Shown: positions 15,599-24,665, numbered from the stretch's first letter. The stretch: DNA of 64,000 nucleotides from Longispora fulva (GCF_015751905.1 NZ_JADOUF010000001.1:992001-1056000), one strand, 5' to 3'. Translations and numbers: made by a program. The notes: generated by a model not told the origin, from the sequence alone.

Positions 15599-18079
15599 CT
15601 ACGGCGCGCGCAGATAGGCGAAGGCGAACCGGGTGTCGCCCGGCACCCCGGCCGGGGTGTAGCAGTGCACCACCACGTGCAGCTGGGGCGCGGAGCTGGC
15701 GTTGACGGTGACCAGCAGGCAGTACCCGCCGTCGGGACCGGTCGCCGTGACCTGCGCCGTGCCCCCGGCCCTCCCCAGCGACGGGTACGTGACCTGGTAC
15801 TGCCCGAGCCCGACCCGGGTCAGGGACGGCGTCCCCCCGTCGCTGACGTAGGAGTGTCCACTGTTGATCACCGGATTCGCCGGGTCCCCGGCGCTGGCCA
15901 GGTACGCCGCCGGCTCCTGATGCTGCAGCCCGGACCCGGCGACGTGAGTCAGCAGCCACGGCGCGTCCACCGGCTGCGGCGAGGCCGACGCCCCGATCCG
16001 GTAGCACGCGACCGTCACCTCCAGGGCCCCGCCGACCGGCCGGCCGCCCTGCGGCTGACAGCGCACCGCCGCGTCGGTCGCCCAGGCGGTCACGTCGGTG
16101 AACCCGTGGTCGGCGGCGAACGGGGCGCCGGGCAGCACCGCGCGGTACCGGCCCGGGCCGTCGCGGACGACCTCGTTGCGCCCCCCTGCGGAGTTGTAGC
16201 CGGTCGCCGTGCCGCCGTCGTAGCGGATCGTCGCCTGCGGGGCCTGGCCGGCGGACGGCGCGCCGAAGAACACGGTGAACCACCAGTCGACGGCCGCCCC
16301 GTTCTGGTCGAAGCACCGCACGTCCACCAGCTCGTCCGGGCCGGCCGCCCGGTAGCCCCGGACCAGGCAGCTGCGCCCCCGGTACTCGGTGCGGTACGCC
16401 GTGGTGTGCGCGACGCCCCCGTCGTCGGCCAGATCCGGCAGCCGCACCGTGTACGCGCCGGTGCCCGTGTGCAGCACCGTGACCGGCCGGGTCGACGTCG
16501 CCGACTGGCTGGTCCGCCACTGGGTGCCAGCCCCGAGCGGCACCTCGGAGCCGATCGGGGCCTCGCTGGTCGACGCGCGGTCCATGTACGCCATCGCCCA
16601 GCGCGGTGCGGCCGTCGAGACCGGCGGGCCCGGGTCGCCCGGTCCCGGCGTGGCCCCGGCCGACCCGGAGGGATCGCCGCCCGGACCGGTACCCGGTGTC
16701 GGACCGGTGCTCCGCCCGGGCGGCGCGGTGGCGGGCGGCCTCGACGGTCCGGGCGGGGTCGGGTCGGCGGACGGGTGGTCGCCGTCCGGAGGCGGCAGCA
16801 GGGTCAGGATCACGATGGCGGTGGACACGGCCGCCCCGCCGGCCCCACCGACGGCGAGCCACCGCCGCCACCCGCCCCCCGGCCCCGCGACGGAGGGACC
16901 GCCGCCGGACGGCCCGACCGGGTCCGCCACCGGCACATCCGGCGGGACCGGCACATCGGCCGGGACCGGTGCGGACAGCTCCACCTGCAGCGACACCTCC
17001 GCCGACGTCGACGGCGACGTCCGATCCGCCCCGGTCGGGGGTTCCGCCGCACCCGGCGCAGGAGTCGCGATGCCGGTCAGCGTCACCTGCTGGGCACGGA
17101 CCCGGTCCAGCAGCGCCACGGAGGCCGCCACCAGGGGAACCGCCAGAAACTCCCGCGTCACCCCGCGCGCCCGGACGCGACTGTCGAACGCCGTGCACTC
17201 CGCGCAGGTCGCCCGGTGCGCCCGGACCAGACCCCGGACCGGCGCGAACCCGGCGGGGTCGGTCACGTCGAACCTGTCCGACAGCGCCCTCACCAGTCCG
17301 GCGCACGGCCGATCGGCGGACGGCACGCCGCGGCACCGCGCCAGGTACAGGTCCAGGAACCGCCCGTGCACCCGCCGGACCGCGGCGTGCAGCGCGTTGC
17401 TGTACCGGTGCGGCCGCACGTCGACCGTGGCCGCGATCTCCGCGCGGCTCAGCGCGCCGCTCGACGCCAACCGGATGAACACCAGGTCCCGGGGCCGGTC
17501 GGACGTGGCCTGGGCCAACCAGTCCACCAGCTCCTGGCTCCCGTCGAGCGCCGCCAGGTCCGGCGTGGACCCGCGCTCCGGCAGCAGCGCCGGATCGGTG
17601 GGCACCGCGGCGGTCCGACGGCGCGCGTACCGGGCGGCGTCGTGGTCGGCGGACGTGAACACGTACTCGAAGAACGAACGGTAGCCGTGTTCGAGGGTCA
17701 GGGCCCGGTTCGCGTGCGCGCGGAGTACCCGCAGGAGCAGGTCGGCCGTCAGGTCCTCCGCGTCGTGCGGCGGCACCCCCTTCGCCTGGAAGTACGCGTG
17801 GAGCCGGTTCGTCTGGGAGGCGCACACCGCGCCGAACGCGTCGGCGGCGTCCGGGCCGCCCGCCCGGACCAGGGCGACGAGTTCGACGCAGGCAGCCTCC
17901 CGGTCACGCTGGACCGGGCCGTCGCCGACCAGCCCGGCCCGCGCGGCCAGGGCCTCCAACGCGGGCCTCACGACGCTGCCCGCCGGGCCGCCGCCGTCTG
18001 GAATGTCATGGGAATCGTCCTCCCTCGGTTGCGCGTGTGCCGGCACTGAGTGCGCCCCGGCCGCGATATCCGTCGACAT
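15599..18079 (-). CDS. Sigma-factor-like domain fused to HxxxCxxC motif, membrane helix and extracytoplasmic domain
   Basis: An 826-residue protein with an unusual order. Residues about 65-155 look like sigma-70 region 2 (AHAEDL-type motif PPHDAEDLTADLLLRVLRA). About 190-250 look like region 4 (LSRAEIAATVDVRPHRYSNA). A zinc-finger motif His288-x3-Cys292-x2-Cys295, as in ZAS anti-sigma factors, follows. After a Pro-rich linker comes a single membrane helix (about 405-428, WLAVGGAGGAAVSTAIVIL), a second Pro/Gly linker, and about 300 residues outside the cell with four similar beta-rich segments (for example TGTGAYTVRLPDL, DGPGRYRAVLPG, VGLGQYQVTYPSL). I take ATG 18079, with GGGA upstream. It may be a one-chain sensor and transcription factor. 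Confidence 0.8.
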   Translation of the reverse strand: MSTDIAAGAHSVPAHAQPREDDSHDIPDGGGPAGSVVRPALEALAARAGLVGDGPVQRDREAACVELVALVRAGGPDAADAFGAVCASQTNRLHAYFQAKGVPPHDAEDLTADLLLRVLRAHANRALTLEHGYRSFFEYVFTSADHDAARYARRRTAAVPTDPALLPERGSTPDLAALDGSQELVDWLAQATSDRPRDLVFIRLASSGALSRAEIAATVDVRPHRYSNALHAAVRRVHGRFLDLYLARCRGVPSADRPCAGLVRALSDRFDVTDPAGFAPVRGLVRAHRATCAECTAFDSRVRARGVTREFLAVPLVAASVALLDRVRAQQVTLTGIATPAPGAAEPPTGADRTSPSTSAEVSLQVELSAPVPADVPVPPDVPVADPVGPSGGGPSVAGPGGGWRRWLAVGGAGGAAVSTAIVILTLLPPPDGDHPSADPTPPGPSRPPATAPPGRSTGPTPGTGPGGDPSGSAGATPGPGDPGPPVSTAAPRWAMAYMDRASTSEAPIGSEVPLGAGTQWRTSQSATSTRPVTVLHTGTGAYTVRLPDLADDGGVAHTTAYRTEYRGRSCLVRGYRAAGPDELVDVRCFDQNGAAVDWWFTVFFGAPSAGQAPQATIRYDGGTATGYNSAGGRNEVVRDGPGRYRAVLPGAPFAADHGFTDVTAWATDAAVRCQPQGGRPVGGALEVTVACYRIGASASPQPVDAPWLLTHVAGSGLQHQEPAAYLASAGDPANPVINSGHSYVSDGGTPSLTRVGLGQYQVTYPSLGRAGGTAQVTATGPDGGYCLLVTVNASSAPQLHVVVHCYTPAGVPGDTRFAFAYLRAP

Positions 18080-18157
18080 CCGAAAGATTTCCCAGAATTT
18101 TCCCGACCCGGTCCGTGCCGCCCCAGGCTTCTGTCGCACCCCCGACCGACCGGCGTC

Positions 18158-18192
18158 TGACAAACGTCACGGTCCACCCGTGACACCGTCAC
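18158..18192. promoter_or_regulatory. Paired TGAC/GTCA dyads in a divergent promoter region
   Basis: TGAC-AAAC-GTCA (18158-18169) and GTGAC-ACC-GTCAC (18180-18192) lie between the sigma-like fusion gene (minus) and the hydrolase gene (plus). They share half sites and are about two helical turns apart, suggesting a dimeric regulator. Confidence 0.45.
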
Positions 18193-18250
18193 CCGGACCG
18201 GTGAGGATCGGCACTACAGCCCGGCCCGGCGGACCCGAAGACTCGAAGGC

Positions 18251-19402
18251 ATGAGTGGAGTATTCGCCGTCGCCCTCGCGTCGGCCCTCAGCCTGTCCAC
18301 AGCACTGCCCGCCATGGTCGCGCCCGGCGCGGCCCCCGTCCAGCTGACCCTGCCCGCCCCCACCGGGCACGGCCGGATCGGCACCGTGTCCCTGCACCTG
18401 GTCGACCGGTCCCGCCCCGACCCGTGGGTGCCGACCGAACCGGCCCGCGAACTGATGATCCAGCTCTGGTACCCGGCGGCCGACACCCGCAACCGGCCCC
18501 GCGCGCCCTGGGTGTCGCCGGGCGTGGCCGACCGGCTCAACCCGCCCGGATCGCCGGTGACGTTGCCGGTCAGCCACGCGTACACCGGCGCCCCGGCCGC
18601 CGGGGGCCGGCACCCGGTGGTCGTGTACTCACCCGGCCTGGGCATGGAACGCACCTCCAGCACCGCGCTCGTGGAGGACCTCGCCAGCCACGGCTACGTC
18701 GTCGTCACGATCGACCACCCGCACGACGGGCGGTTCGTCGAGTTCCCCGGTGGCCGGATCGCCACCCAGGCGCTGCCGGTGCCCACCACCCCCGAGGAGG
18801 AGGCCGCCATGATCGCCACGGCGCTGGCCACCCGGGTCGCCGACACCCGGTTCACCCTGGACCAGCTCGCGGCCCTCGACCGGGGCCACAACCCCGACGA
18901 GGAACGGCGACCGCTGCCGCGCGGCCTCACCGGGGCCCTCGACCTGGACCGGATCGGGATGGCAGGACACTCCCTGGGCGGCGCGACCGCGGCCCAGACC
19001 ATGCTGGAGGACCGGCGGATCAGGGCCGGCGTCAACCTGGACGGCACCGTCTCCGGCACCGTCGTCACGGCAGGCCTGGACCGGCCGTTCCTGCTGCTCG
19101 GCTCGCCCGGCGACGACGACAGCTGGACAGCGCTGTGGTCCCGGCTGCGCGGCCCCCGCCACCGCCTCGAACTCGCCGGCTCGGGGCACATGTCCTTCAC
19201 CGACTACCAGGTGCTGCTCGCCCAGGCCGGGGTGCCGGCAGAAGACCGGGAACCGTCGCTCGGCACCATCGACGGGGACCGGTCGATCGCGGTGCAGCGG
19301 GCCTACCTGCTGGCCTACTTCGACCGGTACCTGCTGTGCCGGGACGGGCGGCTGCTGGCCGGGCCGTCGCCGCGGTACCCGGAAATGCTCTTCAAGGGGT
19401 GA
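18251..19402 (+). CDS. Secreted alpha/beta hydrolase, PAF-acetylhydrolase-like
   Basis: A 383-residue alpha/beta hydrolase. The nucleophile is Ser241 in GHSLGG; HPVVVYSPGLG (about 121-131) forms the oxyanion region and the late SGHMSFTD supplies the His. The IQLWYPA and SHGYVVVTIDHPHD motifs are typical of the platelet-activating-factor acetylhydrolase/dienelactone-hydrolase group. The N terminus (MSGVFAVALASALSLSTALPAMVAP) is a likely signal peptide, so the enzyme is probably exported and could act on esters or phospholipids. ATG 18251 is the only sensible start. A hairpin terminator follows at 19409-19435. Confidence 0.88.
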   Translation: MSGVFAVALASALSLSTALPAMVAPGAAPVQLTLPAPTGHGRIGTVSLHLVDRSRPDPWVPTEPARELMIQLWYPAADTRNRPRAPWVSPGVADRLNPPGSPVTLPVSHAYTGAPAAGGRHPVVVYSPGLGMERTSSTALVEDLASHGYVVVTIDHPHDGRFVEFPGGRIATQALPVPTTPEEEAAMIATALATRVADTRFTLDQLAALDRGHNPDEERRPLPRGLTGALDLDRIGMAGHSLGGATAAQTMLEDRRIRAGVNLDGTVSGTVVTAGLDRPFLLLGSPGDDDSWTALWSRLRGPRHRLELAGSGHMSFTDYQVLLAQAGVPAEDREPSLGTIDGDRSIAVQRAYLLAYFDRYLLCRDGRLLAGPSPRYPEMLFKG

Positions 19403-19408
19403 AAGACC

Positions 19409-19435
19409 ACGGTCCCCGGAACCGCCGGGGACCGT
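19409..19435 (+). terminator. Terminator of the hydrolase gene
   Basis: Perfect 11-bp inverted repeat (19409-19419 with 19425-19435), 5-base loop, directly after the stop at 19402 and before the sensor kinase gene. Confidence 0.78.
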
Positions 19436-19473
19436 CCATACTTCGGTGAGGTGCGGTGGAGGGTGGCGCGGAG

Positions 19474-20670
19474 ATGAACGTGACGGCATGGTGGCGCTCG
19501 CGCGGCCAGGCGGCCCGCTTCGACCTGTGCGTCCGGGCCTCCTTCTACGCCAACCTCGCCGCCGTGCTGGTGCTGGCGGCCGGGGCCGTCCGCGCCGACG
19601 CGCGGGGAGCGGTCACCTGGGTGGCCGCCGCCGCGCACACCCTCATCTGCGTGTTCCTGGTCCGGGCCGGCATCGACCACTACCTGGGGCGGCGCGCCCG
19701 GCCCACCCGGCTCCTGTTGGCCGGCGCGGCCTCGACCGTCATCGGCACGGCCGGGGCCCTGCTCTGGCCCGACCCGCCCGCCGACGGCCAGGCGGGCGGA
19801 CCGCTGCCCCTGCTGGTCGTGTCGTACGTGACCGCCGTGGCGACGGCCGTGCGGCCGCGGGTGACGCTGGCCGTGGTGCTCGCCGGTTGCGCCGCGATGT
19901 TCGGCGTCTGCGCGGCCCAGGGCGTGCCGGACCCCGTGACCCCCGCCGTCGGCCTGGCCGCGTTGGTCGTGCCCGTGGCCCTCCTGTGCCGGGTCTCGGT
20001 GTGGATGCTCGGCGTGATGTGGGAACTCGACCGGTCCCGCCGGGCCCAGGCCGGGCTCGCCGTCGCCGAGGAACGCCTGCGCTTCGCCAGGGACCTGCAC
20101 GACGTGGTCGGCCGTTCCCTGTCCGTGGTGGCCCTCAAGGCCGAACTGGCCGCGCAGCTGTCCCGCCGGGGCCGCGCCGAGGCCACCGACGAGATGCTGG
20201 AGGTCCGCCGGATCGCGCAGGAGTCCCTGGCCGAACTGCGGGCCGTCGTCGGCGGTTACCGGTCGGCGGACCTCGACGTCGAACTCGACGGCGCCCGGGC
20301 GCTGCTCGCCTCCGCCGGCATCGCCTGCCGGGTCGACGGCGACGGCGCCGGCCTGCCCCCGGACGTCCAGGGCACCCTCGGCTGGGTGGTCCGGGAGGCG
20401 ACGACGAACGTGCTGCGGCACAGCGAGGCGCGCGGCTGCACGATCGCGGTGCGCCGGTCACCGGCCGACATGGTGACGTTCACGATGGACAACGACGGGG
20501 CGGGCGGGGACGACCGGGTGCTGTTCGGCAGCGGGTTGACCGGCTTGACGGAGCGGGTCGCCGGGCTGGGCGGTACGGTCGCGGCCGAACGACGGCCGCC
20601 GGACCGGTTCGTGCTCGCGGCGGTGCTGCCGGTGGCGGTCGGGGCCGTGGCCCAGGGGCGGCAGCCGTGA
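19474..20670 (+). CDS. Sensor histidine kinase, HisKA_3 (NarL-system) type
   Basis: A membrane sensor kinase of about 398 residues. Six or so hydrophobic helices span residues 20-185 (for example VLVLAAGAV, LPLLVVSYVTAVATAV). The dimerisation/phosphoacceptor domain holds His209 in RFARDLHDVVGRSLS, and a short HATPase domain follows with the N box REATTNVLRHS and a glycine box GSGLTGLTERV. Signal unknown; sensing is likely in or near the membrane because no large outer domain exists. ATG 19474 has GGAGGG ten bases upstream; GTG 19456 would add six residues. Its TGA overlaps the GTG of the response regulator. Confidence 0.9.
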   Translation: MNVTAWWRSRGQAARFDLCVRASFYANLAAVLVLAAGAVRADARGAVTWVAAAAHTLICVFLVRAGIDHYLGRRARPTRLLLAGAASTVIGTAGALLWPDPPADGQAGGPLPLLVVSYVTAVATAVRPRVTLAVVLAGCAAMFGVCAAQGVPDPVTPAVGLAALVVPVALLCRVSVWMLGVMWELDRSRRAQAGLAVAEERLRFARDLHDVVGRSLSVVALKAELAAQLSRRGRAEATDEMLEVRRIAQESLAELRAVVGGYRSADLDVELDGARALLASAGIACRVDGDGAGLPPDVQGTLGWVVREATTNVLRHSEARGCTIAVRRSPADMVTFTMDNDGAGGDDRVLFGSGLTGLTERVAGLGGTVAAERRPPDRFVLAAVLPVAVGAVAQGRQP

Positions 20671-21311
20671 CGGCCCCCGATCCGGCGCCGGTGGCGGCCT
20701 GCGGCCCGGTGCGGATTCTGCTCGCCGACGACGAGCACCTCATCCGTGGCGCGATGGCCGCCCTGCTGGGCCTGGAGGACGACCTCGCCGTCGTGGCCCA
20801 GGCCGCCACCGGGGCCGAGGCCCTGGCGATGGCCCGCGCGCTGCGCCCTGACGTCGCGGTGCTCGACCTGCAGATGCCCGACCTCGACGGCGTGGCGGTG
20901 GCCCGCACGCTGCACGCCGAACTCCCCACCTGCCGCACCATGATCGTGACGAGCCACGGCCTGCCCGGCCACCTCCGGCGGGCCCTGGCGGCCGGGGTGC
21001 GCGGATTCCTGCCCAAGACGGTCTCCGCCGAGACCCTCGCGGCCGTGGTCCGCGTCGTGCACACCGGCGGCCGCTACGTCGACCCCCAGCTCGCCGCCGA
21101 GGCGATCAGCGCGGGGGACAGCCCGTTGACGGCCCGCGAGGCCCACGTGCTCGAGCTGGCCGCCGAGGGGGCTCCGGTGGACGAGATCGCCCGCCGGGCG
21201 GCCCTGTCGCCGGGCACGGTGCGCAACTACCTGTCCTCGGCGGTCGGCAAGACGGGCACCGCCAACCGGCACGAGGCGGTGCGGGTCGCCCGCGGCCACG
21301 GCTGGATCTGA
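20667..21311 (+). CDS. Response regulator, NarL/FixJ family
   Basis: A 214-residue DNA-binding partner of the upstream kinase. The receiver domain has the acidic pair Asp21-Asp22, phosphoacceptor Asp67 (VAVLDLQMPD), Thr/Ser at VTSH and Lys at LPKT. The C-terminal LuxR-type HTH begins at SPLTAREAHVLELA and includes IARRAALSPGTVRNYLSSA. GTG 20667 overlaps the kinase stop as GTGA, so the pair is translationally coupled. Targets unknown; the resemblance is to the DesR group. A hairpin at 21310-21337 ends the unit. Confidence 0.93.
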   Translation: MTAPDPAPVAACGPVRILLADDEHLIRGAMAALLGLEDDLAVVAQAATGAEALAMARALRPDVAVLDLQMPDLDGVAVARTLHAELPTCRTMIVTSHGLPGHLRRALAAGVRGFLPKTVSAETLAAVVRVVHTGGRYVDPQLAAEAISAGDSPLTAREAHVLELAAEGAPVDEIARRAALSPGTVRNYLSSAVGKTGTANRHEAVRVARGHGWI

Positions 21312-21337
21312 CCCGGGCGCGGCCCCGCGCCCGGGTC
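21310..21337 (+). terminator. Terminator of the two-component operon
   Basis: GC-only inverted repeat (21310-21322 with 21325-21337) overlapping the TGA of the response regulator; the inner pairs must open to form a loop. Confidence 0.65.
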
Positions 21338-21449
21338 GACGGCCGACGTCCACGGCACCTCCCGAGAACCGTCCGGTCCGGACGGCGGTCGCGGAGTCGC
21401 TCGCGACGCGCGCGTCAGTCGCCCTGGTGTGCCCGGGCGGTCCGTCGGA

Positions 21450-21455
21450 TACGGT
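21450..21455 (+). promoter_or_regulatory. -10 box for a leaderless start at 21462
   Basis: TACGGT, then six bases, then GTG 21462. No ribosome site is present before this start. Confidence 0.5.
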
Positions 21456-21461
21456 GGCGCC

Positions 21462-22160
21462 GTGGATGAGGAGACCGAACGCGCGGCGCGGCTGCTGGAC
21501 GCCCAGGGCATGGCCGCCGACCTGTTCGCGGAGACCGAGCGGCGCGGCCTGATCGCCCCGGGCCGCCGGGAGCAGGAGGTCAGCGACGACGTCCGCGACC
21601 TGGCCGGCGAGATTTTCGGGGTAAGCCGACACTGGCACAAGCGGATCGTGCGGTCGGGCCCGAACACGCTGCAGCCGTACCGGGAGAACCCGCCGGACCG
21701 GGTGATCGGCGAGGACGACATCGTGTTCTGCGACTTCGGCCCGGTCTTCGCCGAGTGGGAGGCCGACTTCGGCCGCACGTACGTGCTCGGCGACGACCCG
21801 GTCAAGCACCGGCTCCGCGACGACCTGCCGCTGGTGTTCGAGGCGGCCCGGCGCCGGTTCGCGGCCGACCCGGCCATCACCGGGGAGCGGTTGTTCGCCG
21901 TCGTCCGAGAGCTGACGTCGGCCAGGGGCTGGGAGTTCGGCGGGCCGCACGCCGGCCACCTCGTCGGCGAGTTCCCGCACGAGCGGATCCCCGGCGACCA
22001 GGTGGAGTACTACATCACGCCCGGCAGCGACCACCCGATGCGCCGGGTGGACAGCGCGGGCCGGCGGTGCCACTGGATCCTGGAGATCCACCTCGTCGAC
22101 AGGGAACGCGGCTTCGGCGGCTTCCACGAGGAACTCCTCGACCTGGGCCACGACGGATAG
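21462..22160 (+). CDS. M24-family metallopeptidase-like protein
   Basis: A 232-residue protein of the methionine aminopeptidase/creatinase (M24) pita-bread fold. The five metal-ligand positions can be traced: Asp in VFCDFGPV, Asp in ADFGRTY about 12 residues later, His in HAGHLVGEF, Glu in HWILEIHL and Glu in GFHEELL. It lacks the N-terminal domain of aminopeptidase P, so it is a short, single-domain member. It may be an Xaa-Pro dipeptidase or a non-peptidase relative; the substrate is not clear. GTG 21462 was chosen from the TACGGT box six bases upstream. Confidence 0.82.
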   Translation: MDEETERAARLLDAQGMAADLFAETERRGLIAPGRREQEVSDDVRDLAGEIFGVSRHWHKRIVRSGPNTLQPYRENPPDRVIGEDDIVFCDFGPVFAEWEADFGRTYVLGDDPVKHRLRDDLPLVFEAARRRFAADPAITGERLFAVVRELTSARGWEFGGPHAGHLVGEFPHERIPGDQVEYYITPGSDHPMRRVDSAGRRCHWILEIHLVDRERGFGGFHEELLDLGHDG

Positions 22161-22338
22161 CCGGGGAGCTCGACCCGGTCTCCTGCCCGGGCCGGGTCCT
22201 GGCCTGCCGCCTGGCCCGTGCCACGGCTGAGGCCGGCCGGCTCGATAACCGCCCGCGCGGCACGAATGTCCTCCGATAGCCGCCCCGCACTCCCGCGAAC
22301 CCCAACGCGGCACCGCGCGGCAGGCTCACAGTGGGGGT

Positions 22339-23712
22339 GTGACCGCGCGACTGGACGCCTACGTCGCAGCCCTCGACCGGGCCGCCGCCCACACCCGGGC
22401 CTGGCTGGCGTCGATGCCCGACCGTCCGGTCCCGCCCAGCGCCACAGCCGACGAGCTGCGCCGGAGCCTCGGCGGGCCGCTGCCGGAGGGCCCGACGGAC
22501 CCGGCCGACGTCGTGGACCTGCTCGCCGGCCTCGCCGAGCCGGGACTGATGGCAATGCCGTCCGGCAGGTTCTTCGGCTGGGTCATCGGCGGCACCCTGC
22601 CGGCGGCGCTGGCCGCCGACTGGCTCGTCAGCGCCTGGGACCAGAACACCGGCATGCGGTTCGCGACCCCGGGCACGGCCGCGGCGGAGGAGGCGGCGGC
22701 CGCCTGGATCCTGGACGTGCTCGGGCTGCCGGCCGGCGCGGACGTCGGCTTCACCACCGGCGCGACGATGGCCCACTTCACCGGGCTCGCCGCCGCGCGC
22801 CAGCAGGTCCTGACGGCCGCGGGCTGGGACGTCAACCGGCTCGGGCTCACCGGCGCGCCCCGGATCCGGGTACTGGTCGGCCGCGAACGGCACGAGACAG
22901 TGGACCTCGCGCTGCGCTACCTGGGCCTCGGTACCCCCGAAGTGGTGTCCTGCGACGACCAGGGCCGCCTGCGCACGGACGCGCTGGCCGAGCTGCTCGG
23001 CGACGGGCCGACGATCGTGTGCCTGCAGGCCGGCAACGTCCACTCGGGAGCGTTCGACCCGGTCGGGGCGGCCACGGCGCTGGCGCACGAGCACGGCGCG
23101 TGGGTGCACGTCGACGGCGCCTTCGGGCTGTGGGCCGCCGCGGCGCCGCGCCTCGCGCACCTGGTCGAGGGCCGCCCCGCCGTGGACTCCTGGACGACGG
23201 ACGCGCACAAGACGCTCAACGTGCCCTACGACTGCGGGATCGCCGTCGTCGCCCGGCCGCACGCCATGCGCGACGCGATGGGCATGCACGCCAGCTACCT
23301 GGTGCACGACGACGGCGTGGGCGACCCGTTCGAGCGGGTGCCGGAGCTGTCCCGGCGGGCCCGGGGCGTCCCGGTGTGGGCGGCGCTGCGGTCCCTGGGC
23401 CGCTCCGGGGTCGCCGACCTCGTCGACGGGCTGGCCGGCCACGCGCGCTCGATCGCCGAGGGCATTTCACGGGTACCGGGGGCGGAGGTCCTCAACGACG
23501 TCGTGTTCACCCAGGTGTGCGCGTCCTTCGGTACCGACGAGCGGACCCGGGCCGTGACGGCGCGCCTGCTCGCGGACGGCGTCACGTGGATGTCGGGGTC
23601 GCGCTGGCGCGACCGTGACGTCCTGCGGGTGTCGGTGAGCAACTGGTCGACCGACGCCGACGACGTGACGGCGGCGGTCGACGCCGTCCACCGGGCCGCC
23701 GCGGCGACCTGA
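22339..23712 (+). CDS. PLP-dependent decarboxylase/aminotransferase (group II decarboxylase family)
   Basis: A 457-residue pyridoxal-phosphate enzyme of the aromatic-amino-acid/glutamate decarboxylase fold. The cofactor site is visible: FTTGATMAHFTGLAAAR (phosphate region), Asp259 in WVHVDGAFGLW, and the Schiff-base Lys291 in TTDAHKTLNVPYD. N-terminal FFGWVIGGTLPAALAADWL matches the substrate entry segment. It probably decarboxylates an amino acid or cleaves a side chain; close relatives are annotated as aspartate aminotransferase family or glutamate decarboxylase. No neighbour narrows the substrate. GTG 22339 has GGGGGT directly upstream and a CACAGT box six bases away. Confidence 0.88.
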   Translation: MTARLDAYVAALDRAAAHTRAWLASMPDRPVPPSATADELRRSLGGPLPEGPTDPADVVDLLAGLAEPGLMAMPSGRFFGWVIGGTLPAALAADWLVSAWDQNTGMRFATPGTAAAEEAAAAWILDVLGLPAGADVGFTTGATMAHFTGLAAARQQVLTAAGWDVNRLGLTGAPRIRVLVGRERHETVDLALRYLGLGTPEVVSCDDQGRLRTDALAELLGDGPTIVCLQAGNVHSGAFDPVGAATALAHEHGAWVHVDGAFGLWAAAAPRLAHLVEGRPAVDSWTTDAHKTLNVPYDCGIAVVARPHAMRDAMGMHASYLVHDDGVGDPFERVPELSRRARGVPVWAALRSLGRSGVADLVDGLAGHARSIAEGISRVPGAEVLNDVVFTQVCASFGTDERTRAVTARLLADGVTWMSGSRWRDRDVLRVSVSNWSTDADDVTAAVDAVHRAAAAT

Positions 23713-23748
23713 CGGCCGCGCCGGGTCGCAGGCCCGGTGGGTCAGGTG

Positions 23749-23997
23749 TCAGGCGGCCTCGGCGGCCCGCACGTGCGCCGTCCAGGCGCAGGTCCGGTCC
23801 AGGTCGGGTTCCCAGCCGCCGTCCACAGTGAGCCCCTCGCAGCACCGCAGGTCGCGGGTCGCCTCCGCGAGTGGCGCCGGATGGTCAAGATCCCAGTGCA
23901 GCGGGTAGATGTGCGTCTCCCCGTCGCGCTGCACCGTCAGGGTGACGCCGGCCTCGTCGAGGTCGACACGTGCCGTGTTCTGCGTCTGTGCGCTCAT
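23749..23997 (-). CDS. Hypothetical protein, 82 aa
   Basis: A small cytoplasmic protein starting MSAQTQNTARVDLDE. ATG 23997 follows a clear GGAGAA ribosome site. It has a two-Cys motif (RDLRCCEGL) and several Trp and Asp residues, with predicted strands VDLDEAGVTLTVQRDGE. I do not recognise the family. It converges with the PLP-enzyme gene (36 bases apart) and no strong hairpin separates them. Confidence 0.6.
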   Translation of the reverse strand: MSAQTQNTARVDLDEAGVTLTVQRDGETHIYPLHWDLDHPAPLAEATRDLRCCEGLTVDGGWEPDLDRTCAWTAHVRAAEAA

Positions 23998-24224
23998 GGC
24001 GTTCTCCTCTACCCCTGATTCGAGGCTAGGCCGCCGGGCGGATGGGAGCTGTCGACACGCGGACACGTCCGCTGTCGATTCCGCGGATCGGGTCCCGCCG
24101 GATCCGCGCCCGGAGCCGGTGGCGTGCGGGGGAGCCGGGGTCGGGGGAGACGGGAAGCCGGGGGAGATGGGCGTCACAGGTTCGCGGGCGGTCGGGCGAG
24201 GGCCGGCCACGCTAGCCTGAGCCA

Positions 24225-24650
24225 ATGTTGAACATGTTCAACCTCGGGTCCGGGCTGGCGGTGCGCTGGACGCTGGTGGCTCTGCTCGCCGGCGGGTGCG
24301 TCGGCGGTTGCTGCTGCTGCCCGAACCCGAACCACCCGGTCACCACGATGGCGGACCTGGCGGGCACCTGGCGCGGACCCTTCGGCGGCACGCTGACCCT
24401 GCGGGCGGACGGCACCTTCGCCCGCGACCAGGTGGTCTGGTGCGGCGAGTCCGACCAGGTCCCAGGGCCGGTCGCCCTCACGGACTCCGGGAACTGGACG
24501 CTCGCGGCCGCAGAGTTCTTCGACGACTCCCAGCAGGTCCTGCTCGGCTCCCGCCAGCAGTTGTCCATCAGCGACAAGGGCGAGCTGTACTCGTACGTGG
24601 GCGACGTCGACGACCCGGGCACCTGCCGCTTCCGGCGCGGCACCGACTGA
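24225..24650 (+). CDS. Putative lipoprotein
   Basis: A 141-residue exported protein. A signal peptide (VRWTLVALLAGGCVGGC) ends in a lipobox-like LAGGC, with further cysteines (CCCC) directly after, so lipidation at the first Cys is probable and the surface role is unknown. The mature part begins MADLAGTWRG and reads like a lipocalin/META-type small barrel (GTWRGPFGGTLTLRADGTF, SGNWTL). TAGCCT lies six bases before ATG 24225, suggesting a leaderless transcript. It is followed after 15 bases by a GNAT gene. Confidence 0.7.
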   Translation: MLNMFNLGSGLAVRWTLVALLAGGCVGGCCCCPNPNHPVTTMADLAGTWRGPFGGTLTLRADGTFARDQVVWCGESDQVPGPVALTDSGNWTLAAAEFFDDSQQVLLGSRQQLSISDKGELYSYVGDVDDPGTCRFRRGTD

Positions 24651-24665
24651 CACCGAGAGGATCAC

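Noticed and set aside
13596-17825. 1409-residue open frame on the minus strand
   Set aside because: Shadow of the transglutaminase-like gene and of the sigma fusion in another frame; codon use at the third position is wrong and no motif is seen.
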